From an uncultured Clostridia bacterium (GTDB taxonomy: Bacteria; Bacillota; Clostridia; TANB77; CAG-508): 47,657 bases of DNA. The notes beneath the pieces are model-generated. The model saw nothing but the letters and a program-made list of their open reading frames with translations, did no database searches and was not told where the DNA came from. Positions 34,510 through 42,554 of this stretch are shown piece by piece. The stretch is taken from assembly GCA_947628735.1 (NCBI GenBank), contig CANRAY010000009.1:1-47657 (forward strand), in the 5' to 3' direction. Numbering within the stretch: the first letter of the stretch is position 1; every line of letters starts with the position of its first letter. Both the position numbers and the translations under genes were made by a program.

Positions 34510-35820
34510 TTGAATATAAAAACTACCTTTAAATATACACAACTATTTGAAAAAAATGTGACTAAATACACAGAGCAAGTAGCAGAAATACATAGAGAAT
34601 TGCATGAAAAGGCAAATTCAAAGAAAGAATTTTTAGGTTGGCTAGAGTTACCAACTGATTATGATAAGAGAGAATTTGAAAAAATAAAGAGGGAAGCGGA
34701 AAAAATAAGAGCACATTCAGATGTGTTATTAGTTATAGGAATAGGAGGATCTTACTTAGGAGCAAGAGCAGTAATAGAAGCATTAACAAGTAACTTTAGA
34801 GCAATGCAAGACAAAGAAAAAAGAAATGCTCCACAAATTATTTTTGTAGGAAATAATTTAAATGCAAGTTATATTAATGATGTTATTCAATATATAGAGG
34901 ACAAAGATTTTTCTATAAATGTAATATCAAAATCAGGAACAACAACAGAACCAGCAATTAGCTTCCGTATTTTTAGAGAAATTTTAGAAAATAAATATGG
35001 AATAGCAGAAGCAAGAAAAAGAATTTATGCAACAACAGATAGTAAAAAGGGAGCATTAAGGAAATTAGCAACACAAGAAAAATATACAACATTTGTAATA
35101 CCAGACAATATTGGAGGAAGATACTCAGTATTAACTGCAGTAGGTTTACTTCCAATAGCAGTGGCAGGAATTGATATAGAGAAATTAATGAACGGAGCAA
35201 AACTAGCACAAGAAAAATATAATGATGAGAATTTAAAATATAATGAATGTTATAAATACGCAGTTGTAAGAAATGCATTATATGAAAAAGATAAAAACAT
35301 AGAAATTCTAGTAACCTATGAACCTAAATTGCATTATTTCATAGAATGGTGGAAGCAATTATTTGGAGAAAGTGAAGGAAAAGAAGGAAAAGGAATTTAT
35401 CCATCTGGAGCAGAATTTACAACAGATTTACATTCATTAGGGCAATACATACAAGAAGGACGCAGAAATTTATTTGAAACAGTTATAAATATTAAAGAGT
35501 CAGGAGCAGATATAAAAATACATAATGATGAAGATAATTTAGATGGATTAAATTATCTAACAGGAAAATCATTAGACTATGTTAATAAAAAAGCAATGGA
35601 AGGAACAATTCTAGCACATGTAGAAGGAGATGTACCAAACATTGTTATTAACATAGAAAAATTAAATGAAGAAACACTAGGACACCTTATTTACTTTTTT
35701 GAACTAGCATGTGCAATGTCTGGAAAGATATTAGAAGTAAATCCATTCAATCAACCAGGAGTAGAAAAATATAAAAAAAATATGTTTGAACTTTTAGGAA
35801 AACCAAAAGAAAATGAATAA
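34510..35820 (+). CDS. pgi: Glucose-6-phosphate isomerase
   Basis: 436 residues. Glycolytic/gluconeogenic isomerase with the sugar-binding signatures [37 protein letters not shown] and the catalytic-site [18 protein letters not shown] region. An ATG at 34504 exists, but it is only 2 nt after AAAGGAGG (34494-34501); the TTG at 34510 has 8-nt spacing and gives the conventional start [10 protein letters not shown], so it is preferred. Size fits the short Firmicute form. Followed 25 nt later by a DUF4190 gene. Confidence 0.95.
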   Translation: MNIKTTFKYTQLFEKNVTKYTEQVAEIHRELHEKANSKKEFLGWLELPTDYDKREFEKIKREAEKIRAHSDVLLVIGIGGSYLGARAVIEALTSNFRAMQDKEKRNAPQIIFVGNNLNASYINDVIQYIEDKDFSINVISKSGTTTEPAISFRIFREILENKYGIAEARKRIYATTDSKKGALRKLATQEKYTTFVIPDNIGGRYSVLTAVGLLPIAVAGIDIEKLMNGAKLAQEKYNDENLKYNECYKYAVVRNALYEKDKNIEILVTYEPKLHYFIEWWKQLFGESEGKEGKGIYPSGAEFTTDLHSLGQYIQEGRRNLFETVINIKESGADIKIHNDEDNLDGLNYLTGKSLDYVNKKAMEGTILAHVEGDVPNIVINIEKLNEETLGHLIYFFELACAMSGKILEVNPFNQPGVEKYKKNMFELLGKPKENE

Positions 35821-35845
35821 TAAAAATAAAAGGAGATGTAGTATT

Positions 35846-36238
35846 ATGGAAGAAAATCAAAACAACACAAACAATACAAACCCAGTAGGACAACAACCAT
35901 ATCAACCTCAACAACAAGTACCAACTAATATGCAACAAAATATAAACCAAAATATGAATTATCAAAATAATGATGAAATGTATAGTCAACCAAAAACGAT
36001 TAATATATGTGGACTATTAAGTTTTATATTTTCATTGATAGCGATATTTAAATTTTACATTCCATTATCAATAACTGCTATAGTATTGGGAAGTATAGGA
36101 ATCGCAAAATTTAAACCAGAAAAAGAATCACATAAATGGATGGCAATTACAGGATTAATTATAGGAATTATAGAAGTAGCAGTTTTAATAATAGCATTTA
36201 TGATTGGATTTATGATTGGATTTTATAGTGCTTTTTAA
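35846..36238 (+). CDS. DUF4190 family small membrane protein
   Basis: 130 residues. The start chosen is ATG at 35846 after AAAGGAGATG; the frame is open further upstream but overlaps pgi. The N-terminal ~50 residues are Asn/Gln/Pro-rich and cytoplasmic-like. There are two membrane helices (about 56-84 and 98-125) with the DUF4190 pattern: LLSFIFSLIAIF then SITAIVLGSIGIAKFK, and WMAITGLIIGIIEV. Function unknown. The following pilin-like gene starts 44 nt later with no terminator between them. Confidence 0.82.
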   Translation: MEENQNNTNNTNPVGQQPYQPQQQVPTNMQQNINQNMNYQNNDEMYSQPKTINICGLLSFIFSLIAIFKFYIPLSITAIVLGSIGIAKFKPEKESHKWMAITGLIIGIIEVAVLIIAFMIGFMIGFYSAF

Positions 36239-36281
36239 ATATTAATAAAAAATGAAAACAAAGGAAAGAGGGAAAAAACCA

Positions 36282-38055
36282 TTGAATAGAGATATACGAA
36301 AGGAAAAACGGAATAACCTTGATAGCGTTAGTAGTAACTATAGTAATTTTGATCATCTTAGCAGTAATAAGTATTAACGCAGTATTAGGAGAAGATGGAT
36401 TAATAGCAAGTGCAGAAAGAGGAAGCATAGAACATACCCATGCAACAGTGTGGGAAGCCATGGAAATGGAGTACTCAAATTACTGGATAGATAAAGTAAT
36501 GCTAGGAGGAGATTTAATTACATATTTGCAAGGAGAAGATAAAGGAATAATAGGACAAGAATTGCAAGGGACAGGCTATGTAATAAATGTAGAGAAACTA
36601 TTAGGAACCAGAATGTCATTAGGAAATGGAACAGATGGAGTAAATGATGTATATAAATTAGAGCCATTGCAAACAGAAGAAGCAAATATTACTAAGGTGG
36701 CTTCCACAGAAGAAAGTATAAAATTAGCAGAAGAAACAACAAAAAGTGAAAGTGAATATCAAGTAAAGTATTATGGCCCAAGTGGAGATAGGGTATTAGG
36801 AATATTGGGAGATAATATAAGTAGTTTAGTAGAAAGTGACAATCCAAATTTTGAAATAAAAAAGGAAGAAACCTCAACACCATCAAATGGAGAATATTAT
36901 AAAGTAGGAGATACAATAGAATATACCATTACAGTAAAAAATACAGGAGATGTAACAATGAATGATATTCATATAACAGATGTACTAGTATCAGGAAGTG
37001 GAATACATACTCCAGGAAATGAAAATATAAAGCAAGAAGCAAATGAAAATGTAGAAACAGGAGAAGGATATTGGATTATAAAATCATTAGGAGCAAACAC
37101 AACAGAAACAATAAAATATAAATATACAGTACAAACAGAAGATACAGGAAAACAAATTATTAATACGATAACAAACGTAACAGGAAATCCAGAACCAAAA
37201 CTACCAAAAGGACATAGAATACCAGAAGTAGAAATTCCACCAGAAGAAGTAGGAAGATATGGAAGCATTGAAATTGAAAAAACATTACTTAATTATGTAC
37301 ACAATTCTCCTTGTATATGTGTATTTAACATCGAAGCCAAGGTAAATGGAAAAATAGTATATTCAACTATCAGAGGGGTGACTTGTTTTGGAAGCGGAGT
37401 AACAACAATAATAATAAATGATATTCCAATAGGAGCAGAAGTAACTGTAGAGGAAGTATATAGTGGATCATGTTATTCATTAACAGATTCAACACCAAAA
37501 AAACAAACAATAATTTTAGATAATGAACGAGAAATAAAACAAATATATTTTGAAAATGAAGTTTGTTCTACGTATAGAGAAGGTGGATATGGAATAATCA
37601 ATTTATATAGATATAATGGGAAAAAATATGAAATAGAACAAGATCCTATGGAATTGACATTAAAAGAAAAAGAATTTAATATTATGCCAGTACTTGTTGC
37701 AACATTCGTAGAAATGCAAGAAGAAATGCATGAATTGGATAAACATATAACAATAAAAAACTGGGAAGATAGTAATGATCGAGTATATGTAAGATTAAAA
37801 GTTTTTGCACCAACTGAAATATTAGAATATTTAGATTTTGCCTCAAACAGTGAAGAAAATGGTTGGAAATATGATGAAACAGATGGATATATATATTATG
37901 AGCCATATCTAAATGCAGACGAAACATCTAATCCACTTATAATAGATGTAAATATTCCAGAAGAATATAAAAAAGATTTTGAAATAGTTGTAGTTTTTGA
38001 ATATACACCAGTACGATATTATGAAGATGGTAGTCCATATTGTATTTGGGATTAA
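36282..38055 (+). pseudogene. Pilin-like surface protein C, leader broken by one-base insertion
   Basis: The open frame begins at TTG 36319 inside the hydrophobic leader, with no start further up before a TGA. A proper start exists at TTG 36282, 8 nt or so after GGAAAGAGGG, but in another frame. Removing one A from the A5 tract at 36304-36308 fuses them to give MNRDIRKENG then ITLIALVVTIVILI, the family leader. The body (about 578 residues) has the shared EHTHATVWEAMEMEYSNYW segment, a DUF11-like domain (EYTITVKNTGDVTMNDIHITD), a Cna B-like domain (SIEIEKTLLNY with IPIGAEVTVEEVYSG and IYFENEV) and a C-terminal unknown domain (ITIKNWEDSNDRVYVRLKVFAP). Without the repair, export through a prepilin route is doubtful. 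Closely related to gene D at 38428. Confidence 0.78.
36319..37290 (+). repeat. Long direct repeat shared by pilin-like genes C and D, copy 1
   Basis: Nearly identical by eye to 38479-39450 at an offset of 2160 bp; the match is almost perfect from about 36901 to 37100. It covers the leader, family segment and DUF11-like domain; the Cna B part diverges. Confidence 0.78.
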
Positions 38056-38222
38056 ATAAACTAATTTTTTCAATAAGACTGGTGTTATATATAAGTCATT
38101 AAATAGACAAATTTTAGAAATTATTTGAACCGTATATTTTAGCTAAAATACTTGAAAAGTAATGAAAAGTAAATTATAATGAACATTGAAAAAATAATAA
38201 CAAAAGAGAGGCTAAAACACAG

Positions 38223-38321
38223 ATGATAGTAGAGAAAAGCTATATTTTAGATAACAAAGAAGTAGCAAAGGACAATAAAGCCTTTTATTTAGAGTACAAA
38301 AAGACAGACTATAAAAATTAG
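38223..38321 (+). CDS. Possible 32-residue peptide
   Basis: ATG at 38223 opens a short charged frame (MIVEKSYILDNKEVAKDNKA, then FYLEYKKTDYKN) preceded at about 10 nt by AAAGAGAGG. Its stop falls inside the terminator hairpin at 38298-38332. It could be a true micro-ORF or the tail of a decayed gene; codon content resembles neighbours. The rest of 38056-38427 holds no gene. Confidence 0.3.
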   Translation: MIVEKSYILDNKEVAKDNKAFYLEYKKTDYKN

Positions 38322-38332
38322 TCTGTCTTTTT
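38298..38332 (+). terminator. Terminator hairpin upstream of gene D
   Basis: A 14-bp perfect stem (38298-38311 with 38319-38332), 7-nt loop, T5 at the 3' side. Confidence 0.75.
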
Positions 38333-38333
38333 G

Positions 38334-38385
38334 TCACTTTAGGGACGTTCCTTTTGTGTCAATTTTGTCACCAAGTGTCAATACC
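38334..38385. repeat. REP/IS-remnant-like sequence with three TGTCA boxes
   Basis: The stretch GTCACTTTAGGGACGTTCCT then TTTGTGTC has an internal GGGACGTTCC near-palindrome and is similar to REP-like sequences I recall near Clostridial IS200/REP-associated transposases. TGTCA recurs at 38357, 38366 and 38376. No transposase is present. Confidence 0.3.
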
Positions 38386-38427
38386 TCGAAATTATAGTAA
38401 AGAATAAAGGAGGTAATCAAAAGAAGA

Positions 38428-40242
38428 ATGAAGAAAAAAATTTTTGCGAGAGGGTTAGAAACTAATAAAGGTATTACTTTAATAGCATTAGTAGTAACAA
38501 TAGTAATTTTAATTATTTTAGCAGTAATAAGTATTAATTCAGTATTTGGAGAAGATGGATTAATAGTAAGTGCAGAAAGAGGAAATATAGAACATACTCA
38601 TGCAACAGTATGGGAAGCTATGGAGATGGAGTATTCAAATTACTGGATAGATAAAGTAAGTGTAGGTGGAAATCTAATTACATATTTGCAAGGAGAAGAT
38701 AAAGGAATAATAGGACAAGAATTACAAGGTGCAGGATATGTAATAAATGTAGAGAAACTATTAGGAACAAGAATGTCATTAGGAAATGGAACAGATGGAG
38801 AAAATGATGTATATAAACTAGAGCCATTGCAAACAGAAGAAGCAAATATTACAAAGTTAGCTTCAACAGAAGAAAATATAAAATTAGCAGATGAAATCGC
38901 AATAAGTGAAAGCCAATATCAAGTAAAATACTATGGACCAAGTGGAGATAGAGTATTAGGAATATTGGGAGATAATATAAGTAGTTTAGTAGAAAGTGAT
39001 AATCCAAATTTTGAAATAAAAAAGGAAGAAACCTCAACACCGTCAAATGGAGAATATTATAAAGTAGGAGATACAATAGAATATACCATTACAGTAAAAA
39101 ATACAGGAGATGTAACAATGAATGATATTCATATAACAGATGTACTAGTATCAGGAAGTGGAATACATACTCCAGGAAATGAAAATATAAAGCAAGAAGC
39201 AAATGAAAATGTAGAAACAGGAGAAGGATATTGGATTATAAAATCATTAGGAGCAAACACAACAGAAACAATAAAATATAAATATACAGTACAAGCAGAA
39301 GATATAGGAAAAGCCATCAATAATACAGTAACAAATGTAACAGGAAATCCAGAACCAAAGCTACCAAAAGGACATAGAATACCAGAAGTAGAAATTCCAC
39401 CAGAAGAAGTAGGAAGATATGGAAGTATTGAAATTAAAAAGACATTGTCACTTTATAATGAAAATTTAGGTCCTTGTATATGCATATTTAAAATTGAGGC
39501 CAAAATAAATGAAAAAATAGTATATTCAAATATAAAAGAAGTAGAATTTACATCTCCCGGTGAAAAAACAATAAAAATAGATGATATTCCAATAGGAGCG
39601 GAAGTAACTGTAGAAGAAGTATATAGTGGATCATGTTATTCATTAGCAGATTCAACACCAAAAACACAAACAGTAATTTTAGATAATGAGAGAGAAGTAG
39701 AAGAAGTCAATTTTGAAAATGAATTTAACGAATTAGAGGTAGGTGGATCTGGAATAATAAATTTATATAGATATAACGGAGAAAAATATGAAATACAACA
39801 AATACAGCCACAAGAGATATTATCAAAGAAAAAAGAATTTAATATTATGCCAGTAGAGTTAAAATTCGGTAATAACACAACCATTAAAGAAGAAATCCAA
39901 AATCTTGATAAACATATAACTATAAAAAATGAAAAAAATAGTATTCCAGTATATGCAAGATTAAAAGTTTTTGCACCGTCCGAAATATTAGAATATTTAG
40001 ATTTTGCCTCAAACAATGAAGAAAGTGGTTGGAAATATGATGAAACAGATGGATATATATATTATGAGCCATATCTAAATACAGAAGAAACATCTAATCC
40101 ACTTATAATAGATGTCAATATTCCAGAAGAATATAAAAAAGATTTTGAAATAGTTATAATTTATGAATGTTCAGCAGTACAATGGGATGCGAATGGTGCT
40201 CCATATCCTAATTGGAATAAAAAATATAGCACCTTAGACTAA
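38428..40242 (+). CDS. Pilin-like surface protein D with DUF11 and Cna B domains
   Basis: 604 residues, intact relative to gene C. The leader of 15 residues (MKKKIFARGLETNKG) is cut-site-like at Gly15, followed by ITLIALVVTIVILIILAVIS. Family segment with EHTHATVWEAMEMEYSNYW, then GPSGDRVLGILGDNIS, a DUF11-like domain (about 180-310), a Cna B-type domain (about 330-435) with Lys in SIEIKKTL, Glu in VEEVYSG and a NFENEF end, which may form an isopeptide bond, and a C-terminal domain shared with gene C (HITIKNEKNSIPVYARLKVF). No LPxTG and no C-terminal anchor. AAAGGAGGT lies 13 nt upstream of the ATG. Confidence 0.85.
   Translation: MKKKIFARGLETNKGITLIALVVTIVILIILAVISINSVFGEDGLIVSAERGNIEHTHATVWEAMEMEYSNYWIDKVSVGGNLITYLQGEDKGIIGQELQGAGYVINVEKLLGTRMSLGNGTDGENDVYKLEPLQTEEANITKLASTEENIKLADEIAISESQYQVKYYGPSGDRVLGILGDNISSLVESDNPNFEIKKEETSTPSNGEYYKVGDTIEYTITVKNTGDVTMNDIHITDVLVSGSGIHTPGNENIKQEANENVETGEGYWIIKSLGANTTETIKYKYTVQAEDIGKAINNTVTNVTGNPEPKLPKGHRIPEVEIPPEEVGRYGSIEIKKTLSLYNENLGPCICIFKIEAKINEKIVYSNIKEVEFTSPGEKTIKIDDIPIGAEVTVEEVYSGSCYSLADSTPKTQTVILDNEREVEEVNFENEFNELEVGGSGIINLYRYNGEKYEIQQIQPQEILSKKKEFNIMPVELKFGNNTTIKEEIQNLDKHITIKNEKNSIPVYARLKVFAPSEILEYLDFASNNEESGWKYDETDGYIYYEPYLNTEETSNPLIIDVNIPEEYKKDFEIVIIYECSAVQWDANGAPYPNWNKKYSTLD
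38479..39450 (+). repeat. Long direct repeat shared by genes C and D, copy 2
   Basis: Counterpart of 36319-37290; see that entry. Confidence 0.78.
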
Positions 40243-40271
40243 TTGAATGTAGATTAAAACGTTTTTTTCCA

Positions 40272-40300
40272 TTGACAAACTAAAAGAAAGATTATATAAT
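40272..40300 (+). promoter_or_regulatory. Promoter of the T-box-thrS unit
   Basis: TTGACA at 40272-40277, 17-bp spacer, TATAAT at 40295-40300: both hexamers are consensus. Confidence 0.85.
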
Positions 40301-40324
40301 ATAGCAAATATAAAAAGAAAAACA

Positions 40325-40541
40325 TAAATGAGACAAAGTAAAATAAAGGTTATTTTAAGAGAGGAATAGTTAGTAAGCTGAAAGCTATTCTAAATAAACA
40401 TATTTGAAAAACTACCTCATTGTTTCTGAAAAAAATCAGACGTAGGACTTGCGTTAAAAGTTTATGAGTAAAAAATAAGGGTGGAACCGTGCAAATATGT
40501 ACCCCTCTAAGCAGTCAAAACTGTTTAGAGGGATTTTTTTG
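40325..40541 (+). promoter_or_regulatory. T-box riboswitch (threonine-type)
   Basis: A transcription-attenuating leader that senses uncharged tRNA-Thr. Stem I base pairs ATGAG near 40328 with CTCAT at 40417-40421; the specifier codon just 5' of the latter is ACC (40414-40416), a Thr codon. The conserved T-box AGGGTGGAACCGTG is at 40478-40491. The terminator is 40503-40514 with 40521-40532 (12 bp, one G-T) and T7 after it. It lies directly upstream of thrS, which agrees with the specifier. Confidence 0.93.
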
Positions 40542-40585
40542 TTACTTTAGAGAAGACAATACCCTTATAAAAAGGAGGATTTATT

Positions 40586-42517
40586 ATGAAAGTAGTTCTA
40601 AAAGATGGAAGTTCTTTAGAAGTAGAAAAAGGAATTTCTGTATTAGACTTAGCAAAAAAAATTAGTGAAGGATTAGCAAGAGTAGCAACTGCAGGAAAAG
40701 TAAACGGAGAAGTAAAAGATTTAAGATACAAAATAGAAGAAGATAATGCACAAGTTGAAATTTTAACATTTGAAAATGATTTAGATGGTAAAAAAGCTTA
40801 TTGGCATACAACATCACATATTATGGCACAAGCAATTAAAAGAATTTTTGGTAATAAAGTAAAATTTGCTATAGGACCATCAATAGATGAAGGATTTTAT
40901 TATGATTTTGATATAGAACAAGCTTTTTCAGATGAAGATAAATTAAAAATAGAAGAAGAAATGAAAAAGATTATTAAAGAAGATTTACCAATTGAAAGAT
41001 TTTCATTACCAAAAGAAAAAGCATTAGAATTAATGAAAGATGAGCCATACAAAGTAGAATTAATTAATGATTTACCAGAAGGAGAAGAAATTTCTTTTTA
41101 TCAACAAGGTGAATTTGTAGATTTATGTGCAGGACCTCATTTAATGAGTACAGGAAAAGTAAAAGCCATTAAACTTTTAACATCTTCAGGAGCATATTGG
41201 AGAGGTAGCGAGAAAAATAAAATGCTTCAAAGAATTTATGGTATATCTTTTCCAAAAGCAAGTGAATTAGACGAACATTTAGCATTATTAGAAGAAGCAA
41301 AACAAAGAGATCACAGAAAAATTGGAAAACAATTAGATCTATTTATGACACATGAACTTGTAGGATCAGGACTTCCAATGTATTTACCAAATGGAGCAAC
41401 AATTCGTAGATTATTAGAACAATATATATTAAAAAAAGAAATAAAATTAGGATATCATCACGTATATACACCATCACTTGCAAATGTGGCTTTGTATAAA
41501 ACAAGTGGACACTGGGATCACTATAAAGAAGATATGTTTCCAGTAATGAAGATGGATACAGAGGAAATGGTTTTAAGACCAATGAACTGCCCACACCATA
41601 TGCTAATTTACAAAAATGCAATGCACTCTTATAGAGATTTACCAATTAAAATTGGTGAACTTGCACATGACTTCCGTTATGAAGCTAGTGGAAGTGTTTG
41701 TGGATTGGAAAGAGTACGTGAAATGTGCCAAAACGATGCTCACATTTTCGTAACTCCAGAACAAATTAAGCAAGTTTTTGGAGAAGTAGTAAATTTAATT
41801 CTTTCTGTATATAAAGATTTCGGATTTGAAAATTATACATTTAGATTATCTTTAAGAGATAAAGAAAATAAAGAAAAATACTTTGATGATGATGAAATGT
41901 GGGAAAATGCAGAAGGTCAATTAAGACAAATTTTAACAGATTTGAATTTGAACTTCTATGAAGCAAAGGGAGAAGCAGCATTCTATGGACCAAAACTAGA
42001 TGTTCAAATTAAAACTGCAATAGGACATGACATTACTATTTCAACATGTCAATTAGACTTCTTATTACCACAAAGATTTGAACTAGAATATATAGGAGAA
42101 GATGGAAAACCACATAGACCAATTGTTATTCACAGAGCAATTTTAGGAACATTTGATAGATTTATTTCATTCCTAATTGAAGAAACAAAAGGAGCATTTC
42201 CATTATGGTTAGCACCAATTCAAGTAAAAATTTTACCAATATCAGATAATCATAAAGAATATGCAGAAAGCATAGCAGCACAAATGATGAATGAGGATAT
42301 TCGTGTCGAAGTAGATGATAGACAAGAAAAAATAGGATATAAAATTCGTGAAGCACAACTTCAAAAAGTTCCATATATGCTAGTAGTAGGAGATAAAGAA
42401 GTAGAAGCAAATACAGTGGGAGTACGTTCTAGAAAAGATGGAGATATTGGAGCAATGTCACAAGAAGAATTTATTAAAAAGGTCAAAGAAGAAGTATCAA
42501 CTTTTGCAAGAGATTAA
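40586..42517 (+). CDS. thrS: Threonine-tRNA ligase
   Basis: 643-residue class II synthetase. TGS domain (1-60), editing/SAD domain with HTTSHIMAQAIKRIFG (H-x3-H) and the downstream DLCAGPHL Cys/His pair, catalytic core (about 240-540) with RPMNCPHHMLIY (zinc Cys), HDFRYEASGSVCGLERVREM and the motif 3 HRAILGTFDRF, and an anticodon domain (about 545-643). Length normal. Ribosome binding site AAAGGAGG. Regulated by the preceding T-box. Confidence 0.97.
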   Translation: MKVVLKDGSSLEVEKGISVLDLAKKISEGLARVATAGKVNGEVKDLRYKIEEDNAQVEILTFENDLDGKKAYWHTTSHIMAQAIKRIFGNKVKFAIGPSIDEGFYYDFDIEQAFSDEDKLKIEEEMKKIIKEDLPIERFSLPKEKALELMKDEPYKVELINDLPEGEEISFYQQGEFVDLCAGPHLMSTGKVKAIKLLTSSGAYWRGSEKNKMLQRIYGISFPKASELDEHLALLEEAKQRDHRKIGKQLDLFMTHELVGSGLPMYLPNGATIRRLLEQYILKKEIKLGYHHVYTPSLANVALYKTSGHWDHYKEDMFPVMKMDTEEMVLRPMNCPHHMLIYKNAMHSYRDLPIKIGELAHDFRYEASGSVCGLERVREMCQNDAHIFVTPEQIKQVFGEVVNLILSVYKDFGFENYTFRLSLRDKENKEKYFDDDEMWENAEGQLRQILTDLNLNFYEAKGEAAFYGPKLDVQIKTAIGHDITISTCQLDFLLPQRFELEYIGEDGKPHRPIVIHRAILGTFDRFISFLIEETKGAFPLWLAPIQVKILPISDNHKEYAESIAAQMMNEDIRVEVDDRQEKIGYKIREAQLQKVPYMLVVGDKEVEANTVGVRSRKDGDIGAMSQEEFIKKVKEEVSTFARD

Positions 42518-42554
42518 AAATAGCTAAAGACAACACTATAAGAAAGGATGTTGG

